From Psychrobacter fulvigenes (lineage in GTDB: Bacteria > Pseudomonadota > Gammaproteobacteria > Pseudomonadales > Moraxellaceae): DNA of 64,000 nucleotides. Positions within the stretch are counted from its first letter, which is position 1. Every line of letters begins with the position of its first letter. Below the pieces are notes generated by a model. The model did not search any database, was not told the DNA's origin, and was given only the letters and a program-made list of their open reading frames with translations. The DNA lies in contig NZ_CAJGZP010000001.1 in the NCBI RefSeq assembly GCF_904846155.1, forward strand, positions 1,054,001 to 1,118,000, read 5' to 3'. The position numbers and the translations under genes are program-made. Of the stretch, positions 26,985 through 35,373 are shown one piece after another.

Positions 26985-27782
26985 TTATTTACCTTGATAA
27001 ACGGGCTTGCGCTTTTCAATAAATGCGGTAACACCCTCAATGAAATCATCAGTTTTAGCCAATCTTGCTTGTTGGTGCACTTCCATATCGAGTGCTTCAT
27101 TCAAGCCTGAGTAAGCGTGAGTATTGAGCATGTCTTTCATGCTAGAGAGCGCCTTACCTGGCAGTGCACTCAGACGAGAGGCAAGCTTTAATACTGCGGC
27201 ATCAAGCTCTTCCGCCGCTACCACTTGGTTGACCAAATTTAAGTCAGCCATGTCTTTCGCGCTGATTTTGTCGCCAAGCATCACAAGCTCAGTGGTCTTA
27301 GCCGGACCAACTAATTGATTTAATAAGTATACACCGCCAGCATCAGGTACGAGGCCGATGTGTACAAACGCTTGCACAAACTTCGCATTATCTGCGGTGA
27401 TACGAAAATCGCAAGTTAGGGCCAAGTTCATACCTGCGCCTGCAACCGCGCCTTCTAGTTTGGCAATAATTGGCTTATGGATTTTACGCAGCTTTAAGCT
27501 GACTTCTCCAGCGCCTTCTACCATGCCTTTTAGTTTATTTGAGATCACTTCCTTATCGATACCCTCAGACAGCATCTCTTTGATATCGCCACCGCTTGAA
27601 AAGTTACCGCCTGCACCCTGCAAGACAATCACACGCACGTTCTCATCAGCTTCAGCTGCATCTAGCGCTTTTAAGACGTCTGCTTTTAGAGGTGTGCTAA
27701 ACGCATTCAGGCTTTTTGGGTCATTTAGCGTGATGGTAGCAATATGGTTTTCGCTTTGGTACTCGATAAGAGATGCTGACAT
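26985..27782 (-). CDS. Enoyl-CoA hydratase/isomerase (crotonase) family, PaaG-like
   Basis: 265 residues. The oxyanion-hole segments are FSSGGDIKEM (about 61-70) and GAVAGAGMNLAL (about 110-121). The position after the second helix reads HIGLVPDAGG, with Asp instead of the hydratase glutamate pair. This is the pattern of PaaG-type epoxyphenylacetyl-CoA isomerases and some enoyl-CoA isomerases. No paa genes or other beta-oxidation genes adjoin it, so isomerase rather than classical hydratase activity is an inference from the motif alone. A strong AAGGAAA site is present. Confidence 0.85.
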   Translation of the reverse strand: MSASLIEYQSENHIATITLNDPKSLNAFSTPLKADVLKALDAAEADENVRVIVLQGAGGNFSSGGDIKEMLSEGIDKEVISNKLKGMVEGAGEVSLKLRKIHKPIIAKLEGAVAGAGMNLALTCDFRITADNAKFVQAFVHIGLVPDAGGVYLLNQLVGPAKTTELVMLGDKISAKDMADLNLVNQVVAAEELDAAVLKLASRLSALPGKALSSMKDMLNTHAYSGLNEALDMEVHQQARLAKTDDFIEGVTAFIEKRKPVYQGK

Positions 27783-28093
27783 CTTGGATTTCCTTATTCT
27801 GTATGGCTATATGAAAGTTGATGGTAAATAAAAACTAATGTAACAAATGGGTCAGTGCTAATTACTAATGTTAATGACTAGTGTTGAATACTATAGCAGC
27901 TTGCCCTGATTATAAAAGCAGGTTTTGTAGGCGCTAAAGACACACTTGTACGTCTTGCAATATGTCCTAATAAAATGTGAATAGGCACAAGAAACATCGA
28001 AGATTTCATCGCCCAATAGTTCTTCAAAACACAGCCATTGAATATAAACAGTAAAAAACGTTACTATATTTCAGCAACTATAAAATAAATACA
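27783..28093. other. Spacer upstream of the crotonase gene
   Basis: AT-rich, no credible ORF. Together with the element at 28094-28173 and the dyads at 28234-28277 it fills a 535-base divergent intergenic region. Confidence 0.5.
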
Positions 28094-28173
28094 GTGCTAC
28101 TGGGATGAATTTTGTGCAGCCTCTGGAGTGACAAAGTCGCACAGCAAGCAAGGAAAATTTATACCAGTAGCAC
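28094..28173 (-). repeat. Small inverted-repeat element (MITE/REP-like), copy B
   Basis: 80 bases with the same GTGCTACTGG ends as 10684-10762, in opposite orientation. The reverse complement aligns with copy A over both ends and the block AAATTTTCCTTGCTTGCTGTGC (22 bases, one end included); the middle is diverged. No coding capacity. Confidence 0.8.
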
Positions 28174-28233
28174 GCCGTAATGGCTGTACTCTCGTTGTTT
28201 AAAATTTACTATATCAATGATGGTTTTCATTAA

Positions 28234-28250
28234 ATAAACAGTGTGTTTAT
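28234..28250. promoter_or_regulatory. Operator-like dyad 1
   Basis: ATAAACA-GTG-TGTTTAT, a perfect 7-3-7 palindrome 68 bases before the hydrolase ATG. The size and symmetry suit a dimeric helix-turn-helix repressor, for example a TetR-family protein. Confidence 0.5.
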
Positions 28251-28260
28251 GCTAAAGTAA

Positions 28261-28277
28261 ATTAGCGTTGCGCTAAT
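28261..28277. promoter_or_regulatory. Operator-like dyad 2
   Basis: ATTAGCG-TTG-CGCTAAT, a second perfect 7-3-7 palindrome centred 27 bases from dyad 1 and 41 bases before the ATG at 28318. The two sequences differ, so they may bind different proteins, or dyad 2 may be a short RNA hairpin. Confidence 0.5.
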
Positions 28278-28317
28278 CACTTTTCAATATAAATGATGGC
28301 AATATAAGGAAGTAACT

Positions 28318-29130
28318 ATGCCCCATATTCAGGTAAATGATGTCAATATTTATTACGAAGACAGTGCACCAGATGATACGCAAAAGCCCGTTATGGTGTT
28401 TGCGCATGGACTGCTGTGGAGTACACGAATGTATGACAGACAGGTGGCGTATTTTCAAGATAAGTATCGCTGCATTGCTTTTGACTTTCGCGGGCAAGGG
28501 CAGTCGCAAATTACCAAGTCTGGCTATGATATGGAAACTTTGACTGAAGATACCCTTGAGCTGCTCTCAGCACTCAATATTGATAAGTGTCATTTTGTTG
28601 GGCTATCGATGGGTGGTTTTATTGGACAGCGCATCGCTATCAAGCGGCCAGAGCTTTTATTGTCACTAATGTTAATAGCAACTTCAGCCGATCCTGAAGA
28701 TCCAACAAACATACCAAAGTATCGAAAGCTGATGACTGCGATTCGCTGGCTGGGCATGAGGCGTGTGAGCAAAAAGGTGCTGCCTATCATGTTTGGCAGT
28801 AGTTTTTTGGCAGATAAGGCGCGCAGACCTGAATGTAAAGAATGGTTGGCGCTGATGCAAGACAATCATAAGACTGGTGTGATAAAGGCCACACTGGGTG
28901 TCATAGAACGCTCAGGGACTTATGAGCAGCTTGGCGATATTAACACGCCGACACTGATTGTGGTCGGTGATGAAGATGCAGCGACGCCTTATGCCAAATC
29001 AGAACGTATGCATTTTGCAGTTGCAGGCTCTAAACTGGCAGTCATCAAAGGCGCTGGCCATACTGCAACGGTAGAAGAGCCCGAGCAGATCAATCGAGTA
29101 ATGAGTCAGTTTTTAGAATGCTGTGTATAG
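28318..29130 (+). CDS. Alpha/beta hydrolase (3-oxoadipate enol-lactonase/esterase-like)
   Basis: 270 residues, cytoplasmic. HGLLWSTRMYD provides the oxyanion loop, GLSMGG the nucleophile (Ser97), VGDEDAATP the acid and GAGHTATVEEPEQ the histidine. The overall pattern is that of enol-lactonases and related esterases. No beta-ketoadipate genes adjoin it, though a PcaC-like gene lies 6 kb away. A strong AAGGAAG site precedes the ATG. Two operator-like dyads upstream suggest ligand-controlled expression, but no regulator gene is next to it. Confidence 0.85.
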   Translation: MPHIQVNDVNIYYEDSAPDDTQKPVMVFAHGLLWSTRMYDRQVAYFQDKYRCIAFDFRGQGQSQITKSGYDMETLTEDTLELLSALNIDKCHFVGLSMGGFIGQRIAIKRPELLLSLMLIATSADPEDPTNIPKYRKLMTAIRWLGMRRVSKKVLPIMFGSSFLADKARRPECKEWLALMQDNHKTGVIKATLGVIERSGTYEQLGDINTPTLIVVGDEDAATPYAKSERMHFAVAGSKLAVIKGAGHTATVEEPEQINRVMSQFLECCV

Positions 29131-29157
29131 CGTTTGAAAATGAGCACACGTCCAAAT

Positions 29158-29191
29158 AAAAAGCCGCTATCAAAAATAATAGCGGCTTTTT
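29158..29191. terminator. Bidirectional terminator
   Basis: AAAAAGCCGCTAT and ATAGCGGCTTTTT form a perfect 13-bp stem with an 8-base loop. It is shared by the hydrolase gene and the minus-strand ter biosynthetic operon. Confidence 0.93.
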
Positions 29192-29221
29192 AAATTGACA
29201 TCGAAGTTAGATTCTTAACTG

Positions 29222-30319
29222 CTACATGCGTGAGCTATACTCACTATTACCGTCATCAATCGTTCCAAACACCTCAGCACGATTGACAATTTCAGCTGCC
29301 CAAGCGCGATGGGTGGCAGGCTCTAGCATGGTGTTATTATATTTAAACACCGCTTTGGCTTCACTATGGAGTATCGCTTGTGCTTCATCTAGCATGCTTT
29401 TTGGCACGCAATAAGCTTGTTGTACCAAGGCGATTTGGCTTGGGTGTATGACCGTTTTTCCTACCAGTCCCAAGCTCACATCGCGGGTCAGCTCTTGCAT
29501 AAATAGCGTTGGCTGATCTAAGTACTCAAAGACAGGCGCGCTTAAATAAAAGCCGTGCGGTACGAAGCAGCCAAGCAGCTGATAGACCAGTGTGCCAATC
29601 GGTGAAGCGTAGATGATACTATTTTTAGGACGACGCAGGCGCAATGCGGCAAATAAATCATTGCCACCGATACGCAAGGCAAAGACTGGTTGATTAAAGG
29701 CTTCTTTAAAACCGATCGCCAGCTCTTGGTTATGATGCGGGTCAAATAAAGCCGCGGTCTCTAAGGTTGGCATCAATAGCTGGTCTGTGCTTAAGTTCTG
29801 ACAGGCCATTCGCCAATTGGATAAACTATACATATCGACTTTAGGCAATACAAAACCATCAATCAGATCGATATGAGAAAACCCTGCTAGGTGTTCTAGC
29901 ATCGCTGGATTACGTGGCCGTACAAAGACTAAGGGCCGTGTTGGTTGCTGATTTTTCTGACCTGTTTGCTGCTCTGAATGAAGACCAGCTTGCTTTGAAG
30001 GGTCATTGATACTGTCAACATGCTCAGCCCACGTATGAAGTAAAGCTTGCAAACGTTCAAGTGCCAACTCAACATGGCTATGGCTAACAGCATCTTCTAA
30101 ACAAATAATAATGCTGTTAATGGTCGATAGCTTGTCACGCTTGATGACTTGCCAGATATCTTGGCGAGTAGCAGGCATATAGAGACTGGCGCCTAACTGA
30201 TAAGGGTGATGAGCACGTGGCTTAAGCATCGCATGACGTTCAGTAATCAGATGCTCGTAAGACTGAGTATGACTATAGATATTGGATTCGTTGTTTGGCA
30301 TGTCGGACATAATTGGCAT
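29222..30319 (-). CDS. CitE/HpcH-like aldolase of the ter biosynthetic operon
   Basis: 365 residues of the HpcH/HpaI aldolase-citrate lyase beta family. Features include IICLEDAVSHS (metal-binding acidic pair near the N-terminus), VFVRPRNPAML and DGFVLPKVDM. LPTLETA-like MPTLETAALFD, LRIGGNDLFAALRLRR and the closing GKTVIHPSQIALVQ follow. It is the last gene of a five-enzyme set conserved with TerD-family genes, for which comparative genomics by Aravind and colleagues proposed synthesis of a nucleoside-like metabolite. Its role would be a carbon-carbon lyase or ligase step. The start lacks a clear ribosome binding site, so a Met a few codons downstream is possible. It has a strong terminator. 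Confidence 0.85.
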   Translation of the reverse strand: MPIMSDMPNNESNIYSHTQSYEHLITERHAMLKPRAHHPYQLGASLYMPATRQDIWQVIKRDKLSTINSIIICLEDAVSHSHVELALERLQALLHTWAEHVDSINDPSKQAGLHSEQQTGQKNQQPTRPLVFVRPRNPAMLEHLAGFSHIDLIDGFVLPKVDMYSLSNWRMACQNLSTDQLLMPTLETAALFDPHHNQELAIGFKEAFNQPVFALRIGGNDLFAALRLRRPKNSIIYASPIGTLVYQLLGCFVPHGFYLSAPVFEYLDQPTLFMQELTRDVSLGLVGKTVIHPSQIALVQQAYCVPKSMLDEAQAILHSEAKAVFKYNNTMLEPATHRAWAAEIVNRAEVFGTIDDGNSEYSSRM

Positions 30320-30401
30320 CGTAAATAGTAATAAATAAGGGGTTATCTGGTTATCGGCGGTTATAAAAGGCAGGACATATCAATGAGTCGATGGCAATGG
30401 C

Positions 30402-31625
30402 TTAACTGTCTTTGCTACGCTGCTTGATAAGGGTGATGGCTTGATAGGGCAGTATTTTATCATCTAATACACTGATATTGATGTTTCTTTCGTCGCATAA
30501 ATGTCGCAATAATACCGTATCAGGATGATCAGCGGTAGCGAGTAAAATGCGCTCTGGATCGCGGCGTAATATGGCGCGTGTTGCCTCTGCAATTGTCGGC
30601 TTAATACGATTGCGATTACTGATTTGATAGGTAATTGCCAACTCATCAATTAAATCAGCAGTCTGATAGCGTGGCTGCGTAAATGTTGGCAAACGTTTTA
30701 AAGGTATCGTCAATGCACGCCGTGCTGTATCAATATGATCGATAAACGCTAAGCTATGATCTGCTTCTACTAAATTATCATAAAAGACACTGCGATGCAG
30801 ACCCGATTGCGGCTCAGTATATAGACTACGAGAAATCAGTCCAGATACCGTGCTATTTAATAAACCTGATGGAATCAACCAGTCTTCCTCACTAGCAGCC
30901 AACCAAGCGACGCCCGCTGGATCAGCGAGTGTAAGTAGCGGGATGGCGTCTTTTCCTTGATGGAATATATTGGCAAAATTGGGATGGCTAGGGTCACTAA
31001 AGACTTCTAAGCTACGAGCAAGCTCTTGATAAATGGCGCCTTTCCCTGTCCAGCCATCAACGAATACGATGGGGCTGTCTGGATAAGCGTCCAATATCAT
31101 TTGCAAGGCTATGGGATCAAGCCCACGATCACGGATGATGCTAATACCGTAATGCACACTGGGCAGAGAGTAGTCGCTATCGGCATCGGCATCTGACCTT
31201 TCATTATCTGACCCTTTCCTATCTGATAAGGCACGCTGTAATAACACGCCAATGGGCAAACCTGCTCGTACTAAGCTGACCAATACTAATGGGCGCTCAG
31301 TACTGACCGTTTGCTCGAAAGTATGGTGTAGCGTATGCGCTAAATTAGCGATATCAGTCGCGGTTCTATTTGTGCCTTGCTCTAATGCCTGCGCGTATAA
31401 TTGCTCATGCATAGCTGACGGCGCTTGCTCTAAAGTCAGCATATCTGAATAATGACGCTGCCCACTTTGGATAAGCGCTTCTTTTTGGCTGACTGGCACG
31501 TCTGCAACCGCGTCTTTATCGACAATATCGAGTAGCACTGTTACATCGCTGGCAAGGTAACTGCCTGAGCCGTATTTATCGAGTTTTTGAATATTGGGAG
31601 TGGTCATAGAAGGTTTTTTACTCAT
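30402..31625 (-). CDS. StiP/PRTase_1 family protein with PELOTA-like C-terminus
   Basis: 407 residues. The core is a phosphoribosyltransferase-like domain: VLVSLVRAGLPIG (about 114-126) and IVFVDGWTGKGAI (about 186-198), with the acid-rich position of a PRPP loop. Databases also name this family cysteine protease StiP, a label I would not rely on for function. The last 70 residues (from about 335, ERILLATADHPDT onward) fit the PELOTA-type RNA-binding domain that accompanies it in ter operons. An Asp/Ser-rich insertion sits at about 134-152. Gaps to its neighbours are 60-80 bases, consistent with one operon. Confidence 0.82.
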   Translation of the reverse strand: MSKKPSMTTPNIQKLDKYGSGSYLASDVTVLLDIVDKDAVADVPVSQKEALIQSGQRHYSDMLTLEQAPSAMHEQLYAQALEQGTNRTATDIANLAHTLHHTFEQTVSTERPLVLVSLVRAGLPIGVLLQRALSDRKGSDNERSDADADSDYSLPSVHYGISIIRDRGLDPIALQMILDAYPDSPIVFVDGWTGKGAIYQELARSLEVFSDPSHPNFANIFHQGKDAIPLLTLADPAGVAWLAASEEDWLIPSGLLNSTVSGLISRSLYTEPQSGLHRSVFYDNLVEADHSLAFIDHIDTARRALTIPLKRLPTFTQPRYQTADLIDELAITYQISNRNRIKPTIAEATRAILRRDPERILLATADHPDTVLLRHLCDERNINISVLDDKILPYQAITLIKQRSKDS

Positions 31626-31685
31626 ATAAGCTGCTGTCGTTATTATAATTATTAATATTTGAGAATTATTAAGAGCTGAGAATTA

Positions 31686-32504
31686 CTAAGAACTAAGATT
31701 GTCGTGCAGTTGACCATGATTGGGCATACCGTACCAGTCTAGCAGTTGCAGAAACGGCAAATCTGCCAGACTGTCACCAAAGCCAAAACTCGGACGTTGA
31801 CTATCTAAATGATGGTCTAATAGAAACTGTACCGCATGGTGCTTATGTACTGCATGTGGCAGTATCGCGAGATTGTTGGCGTTAACATGGACATAAAAAT
31901 CCTGATCAAAATCACGTATTAATGTAGGTAGCTTTTTGGCTAATTCTGCCAATGCTTGATGGTCTTTTTGCGCATGTTTAATAGCCAGATAAATGGTCAA
32001 TTCTTCATTAACAGAACCATTATTAAAACTATCAATATGCGGTGTAAATACTAATTGACTGTCATCTTTTCTACTGTAATCCGCGAATAATAGGCTTAGC
32101 TGGTTAAGTTTGTCTTGCAAGGGGCTAAGCTGCTCATACATATGCTGTTGCCATGCGCTTAATAGTTCGCCATCAGCTGTTAAAATAATCGCCCCATGAG
32201 TCAAAACTTGCCAACTGTCAAAAGGTAGCTTTACACGTTTGATTTCACTACGGTCGCGCGCGGTGACCACTATCAATTCGGTACTAGCAAGCAACCAATT
32301 AAAGAACGCAGCTTGCCGTTGGCTCATAAAGCTTAATGGTTCGGCTTGTTTGTTTACCGTGGCGCAGACTAAGCTTTCAGATTCAGCGGTAGGTAAATCC
32401 CAAGCGTCGATCTTACGCTGCGTCTGAAATAGGGTATCGTCTAAATCCATTAAGGCGTAAGGTTTGATAATGTTGGGGCTAGTCTTAAAGAAAGGGGTGG
32501 TCAT
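31686..32504 (-). CDS. HAD-family phosphatase of the ter operon
   Basis: 272 residues. HAD motif I is MDLDDTLFQT (Asp20 nucleophile, Asp22 acid/base), motif II is VVTARDRS, and motif IV is FGFGDSLADLPF (about 242-253). The cap region between motifs suggests a Cof-like type II layout. Within this operon it is expected to dephosphorylate the intermediate made by the PRTase and ATP-grasp enzymes. That role comes from conserved gene neighbourhood, not from the sequence alone. Confidence 0.85.
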   Translation of the reverse strand: MTTPFFKTSPNIIKPYALMDLDDTLFQTQRKIDAWDLPTAESESLVCATVNKQAEPLSFMSQRQAAFFNWLLASTELIVVTARDRSEIKRVKLPFDSWQVLTHGAIILTADGELLSAWQQHMYEQLSPLQDKLNQLSLLFADYSRKDDSQLVFTPHIDSFNNGSVNEELTIYLAIKHAQKDHQALAELAKKLPTLIRDFDQDFYVHVNANNLAILPHAVHKHHAVQFLLDHHLDSQRPSFGFGDSLADLPFLQLLDWYGMPNHGQLHDNLSS

Positions 32505-32558
32505 AAAAGTGTCCGTACATAATGGATTTGAAAATCAGATAGTGGCTTAGTGGCTAAG

Positions 32559-33842
32559 TTAAATCGATGGACTCACCACCAACACATTATCCAAACCTTG
32601 CCACATCTCATCTACGCTATCAGAAGCCGTTTCTACACATAGCACAATCAAATCCCAATCGCTAGGTTCAACGTTATAAGCAAAATTGGTCATACCTAGA
32701 CCATAATTGTCGCTAAAGCTTAGCATGTTGGTAATCGCACCACCAAGGGCAATCGGTGAGCGTGTCAAAGCACTAAAGTTCACTGTAGCCACTGGTTTAG
32801 AGTGTTGAGTTTTCGCCTCAAGCCATTCCGTCAATAAAAATGGCAACCACACAAACTCATTACTACCCAATACTAAAATACGCTCAGGCAGTTGTTCTTT
32901 ATCAAACGGTGCTTGCCCACTAAAACGGGTAAATGCGGATTGAAACTTCGCTAAATAATTATTAAATCCATCTGTGCTATCCAGCGTTGGGAAGCGCCCC
33001 CAGTTACCAGTATCACCTAGAGCCTGACTGCCAGCCTCAGTCGTATCAACCGACGGCATGGTAATCGGCTCAGGATTGGGTGCATCCGTCCATTGCCACG
33101 CGCCAGATAACAGATGATGACGATAAAAGTCAATATTAGGTAGGCGTGTAGATATTGTATCCTCCATATCGGCTGCATCCTGATTCTGATTTAGCGACCA
33201 ATCAACCAAGGTGGTTAGGTGTACCTGCCCTAATTGCGAAAGCCCAGCACTACGTAGTGCAGTCACGACATTGACGCAAGTATTGCCTGTTGAGGCTTCG
33301 TCATCCACCATAATTAATGTCTTGCTAGCAAGTAATTGCTCTTGCGTAGCTTTGTTAGAACTTTGATAAATTAAATGTTGGCTGGCGTGACTGTGGTCTT
33401 CGCTAAAAGTCGTTAATAACGTTTCACTATTATCATCATTGTGTTGCGCATGACGCGTGGAGTTTAATAATAAAGCATTAGGATAGCGTGTTTGTAGCGC
33501 TTGATGCACACCAGCAGATAACCCAACAGCAGTCTCTGCCATACCAATGACTAAAATCGGCTCGGGTAAATCGCTAGGTACTAAATTTGCTAAGTCAGTA
33601 AAAGCCTTGCGCATGCTACTAGCCGTGACTGGGATATGGCGACCTAAGACTTTTGAGACGAATAAAAACGCGCGTTTGGGGTTAATGCGTTGGGCAAACC
33701 CAAGCAAGTCTTCTAGTTGATAAGTCGTATCATTGTCTAGTGTGCTATTGGTTTGATAGGTTAGGTCAAGCGTACCGCGAGGTAGGGTGATGCTAGTCTC
33801 ATACACTTTATTGGATGGTAATTTGTTTGTAATATCAGTCAT
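32559..33842 (-). CDS. Phosphoribosyltransferase with C-terminal TRSP domain
   Basis: 427 residues. The N-terminal PRTase_2-type domain has VIGMAETAVGLSAGVHQAL (about 98-116) and the PRPP loop LIMVDDEASTGNT (176-188). The C-terminal domain contains the name-giving TRSP motif (ALTRSPIALGG, 360-363) and the glycine-rich LVLGSNEFVWLP. This PRTase-TRSP pairing is a hallmark of the ter-linked biosynthetic module. The start ATG lies inside the end of the NYN fusion gene (8-base overlap ATGACTGA), so translation of the two is coupled. Confidence 0.88.
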   Translation of the reverse strand: MTDITNKLPSNKVYETSITLPRGTLDLTYQTNSTLDNDTTYQLEDLLGFAQRINPKRAFLFVSKVLGRHIPVTASSMRKAFTDLANLVPSDLPEPILVIGMAETAVGLSAGVHQALQTRYPNALLLNSTRHAQHNDDNSETLLTTFSEDHSHASQHLIYQSSNKATQEQLLASKTLIMVDDEASTGNTCVNVVTALRSAGLSQLGQVHLTTLVDWSLNQNQDAADMEDTISTRLPNIDFYRHHLLSGAWQWTDAPNPEPITMPSVDTTEAGSQALGDTGNWGRFPTLDSTDGFNNYLAKFQSAFTRFSGQAPFDKEQLPERILVLGSNEFVWLPFLLTEWLEAKTQHSKPVATVNFSALTRSPIALGGAITNMLSFSDNYGLGMTNFAYNVEPSDWDLIVLCVETASDSVDEMWQGLDNVLVVSPSI

Positions 33843-35163
33843 CGCTTAGTTCTACCCCATATTTTTCACAAAGATAACGTAGATCGCCATCTATATTTTG
33901 ATGCTTTGGTGCAAATTGCCATTGTTTGCCTGTTCGGTTTAAGGTAAATAATATTAGGCTTTTACCTGATTTGTTTTGGACGGAAAATTCACCTGAAAAT
34001 AATAATGTGTTTTGCTGTTTATCAGTGATGCTTAATTCAATAGGTGCTTGCTGAGGGTCGGTCGCTAAGCTTTCAAGCTCACTTGATAATACAAAGTTAA
34101 GTTGTTCGATATTAGTAGGTTGGAGGTTCAAATCACAACTGAACTCAGATACTGACTTATTACCTTCGAGACGTTGATCTAGCTCGACTGCGCCATCTTC
34201 ACTATGCGTCTGTCCATAAAATATCATATCTTCATCGCCACGTACTTTTGCAGTAGCATTTACTCTAAATAAAGCAGCATCAGTAGTAGGCGCAGTCGCT
34301 ATTTTGACAATAATAGGGGCAGCAGGGAAAAGGTTTGCATTAGGTTTAGTAGTCGCTAATTTGTCAGTAGAGACTTGGAGCGAGGTTTTTTTATTACTAG
34401 CTGTAGAAGCTGTCGATTTTTTTTGTATTTTTAGCTTTGCCCACATGCCATTAGATTGTCGTCTTATATCGTATAAACGTAGAGCGACAATTAAATCAGA
34501 AAATTTTGTATAGCCATATTTATCTAATTTAATATTTTCATGGTTTTGGTGAATTTGACTGGCGATATAAGATAAGTTTGACCAACCATTATCAGCATTA
34601 GGATTTTCATTAATAAGCTTGTTTATCACACTGATTAAGTGGTTTTGTGTGTGTAGCTGCTTAGTTGTCCAGCGTGTCGGCGAGTTGTTTGACAAGGATG
34701 CGGTTTTGCTAGAGCTACTTTGCGCAGCCAGCAAATCTTCTACATAAAAAAATTGATCGCAAGATTTGGCAAAAGCGTCAACAGTACTGCGTTTACCGAA
34801 GCCAAATACTTTGACACCATTTTTGCGAATGCGTAGCGCCAGCGAGGTAAAGTCGCTATCACTCGATATCAGGCAAAAGCCATCGTAGCGCTGACTATAA
34901 AGTAAATCCATCGCCTCAATCACCATGCCAATATCTGTGGCATTTTTACCTTTGACATAAGCAAAGTGCTGCATGGGATCTATAGCATATTTGAGTAGCG
35001 CCTCTTGCCAGCTTTGAATATGAGCATTGCCCCAATCACCGTAGATCTTTTTACAAGTGATGTGACCAAATTTTTCTATCTCTTGCAAAATGTGGCCAAT
35101 ATTTTTTGCAGAGGCGTTATCAGCATCGATAAGTACAGCGATATTGTTGAGTTTAGCTGGCAT
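33835..35163 (-). CDS. NYN nuclease-like - LOTUS - TerA/TerD-like fusion protein
   Basis: 442 residues with three recognisable parts. Residues 6-145 are a LabA-type NYN (PIN-like) domain with the metal-binding aspartates Asp13/Asp15 (IDADN), Asp77 (NATDIGM) and Asp102/Asp104 (SSDSDF), all present. Residues 172-247 look like an OST-HTH/LOTUS domain (HLISVINKLI ... GYTKFSDLIVAL). After a Ser/Thr/Lys linker, residues 285-440 form a TerD-superfamily domain (KVRGDEDMIFYGQTHSEDG). This part is closest to the N-terminal domain of the TerA encoded at 36811-38085 and lacks the acidic calcium loop of TerD/E/Z. An RNase recruited or controlled by the ter system is inferred. A strong AAGGAA site lies before the ATG; the 3' end overlaps the PRTase gene. 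Confidence 0.88.
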   Translation of the reverse strand: MPAKLNNIAVLIDADNASAKNIGHILQEIEKFGHITCKKIYGDWGNAHIQSWQEALLKYAIDPMQHFAYVKGKNATDIGMVIEAMDLLYSQRYDGFCLISSDSDFTSLALRIRKNGVKVFGFGKRSTVDAFAKSCDQFFYVEDLLAAQSSSSKTASLSNNSPTRWTTKQLHTQNHLISVINKLINENPNADNGWSNLSYIASQIHQNHENIKLDKYGYTKFSDLIVALRLYDIRRQSNGMWAKLKIQKKSTASTASNKKTSLQVSTDKLATTKPNANLFPAAPIIVKIATAPTTDAALFRVNATAKVRGDEDMIFYGQTHSEDGAVELDQRLEGNKSVSEFSCDLNLQPTNIEQLNFVLSSELESLATDPQQAPIELSITDKQQNTLLFSGEFSVQNKSGKSLILFTLNRTGKQWQFAPKHQNIDGDLRYLCEKYGVELSDD

Positions 35164-35216
35164 TTATATTCCTTAACACACTTTCTCAAAGTGACTATTT
35201 TATATGTTTTTATAAT

Positions 35217-35318
35217 TTACTTTTTATTTCTTAACCCTGACAGCCAACCAGCCATAGCGCACCGTGCTTGTTCAATTACGGTGTTGGCGCCTAATGCTAA
35301 TGTGGTCTGTGCTGTCAT
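35217..35318 (-). CDS. Small ORF in the ter operon, 33 residues
   Basis: An ATG at 35318 follows a good ribosome binding site (GAGGG, seven-base spacing) and opens 33 codons to TAA. It fills much of the 210-base space between the ATP-grasp gene and the NYN fusion gene, on the operon strand. The peptide starts MTAQTTLALGANTVIEQ and ends with a basic tail, GLRNKK. The LxLGAN opening recalls the first strand of TerA/TerD domains (compare LIAGANAPL in TerA here). It could be a small functional protein, a leader peptide or a remnant of a ter-domain gene. Translation is supported only by the ribosome binding site and position. Confidence 0.45.
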   Translation of the reverse strand: MTAQTTLALGANTVIEQARCAMAGWLSGLRNKK

Positions 35319-35373
35319 CGCTTACCCTCTGATCAAACTTACATTCGGGGCTTATCTGTTTTAAGGAGATATT

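Noticed and set aside
35005..35364. A 119-codon plus-strand frame over the start of the NYN gene and the adjacent spacer.
   Set aside because: It lies antisense to a well-supported gene, has no ribosome binding site, and its product has an odd hydrophobic and cysteine composition. The minus-strand small ORF at 35217-35318 explains the spacer better.
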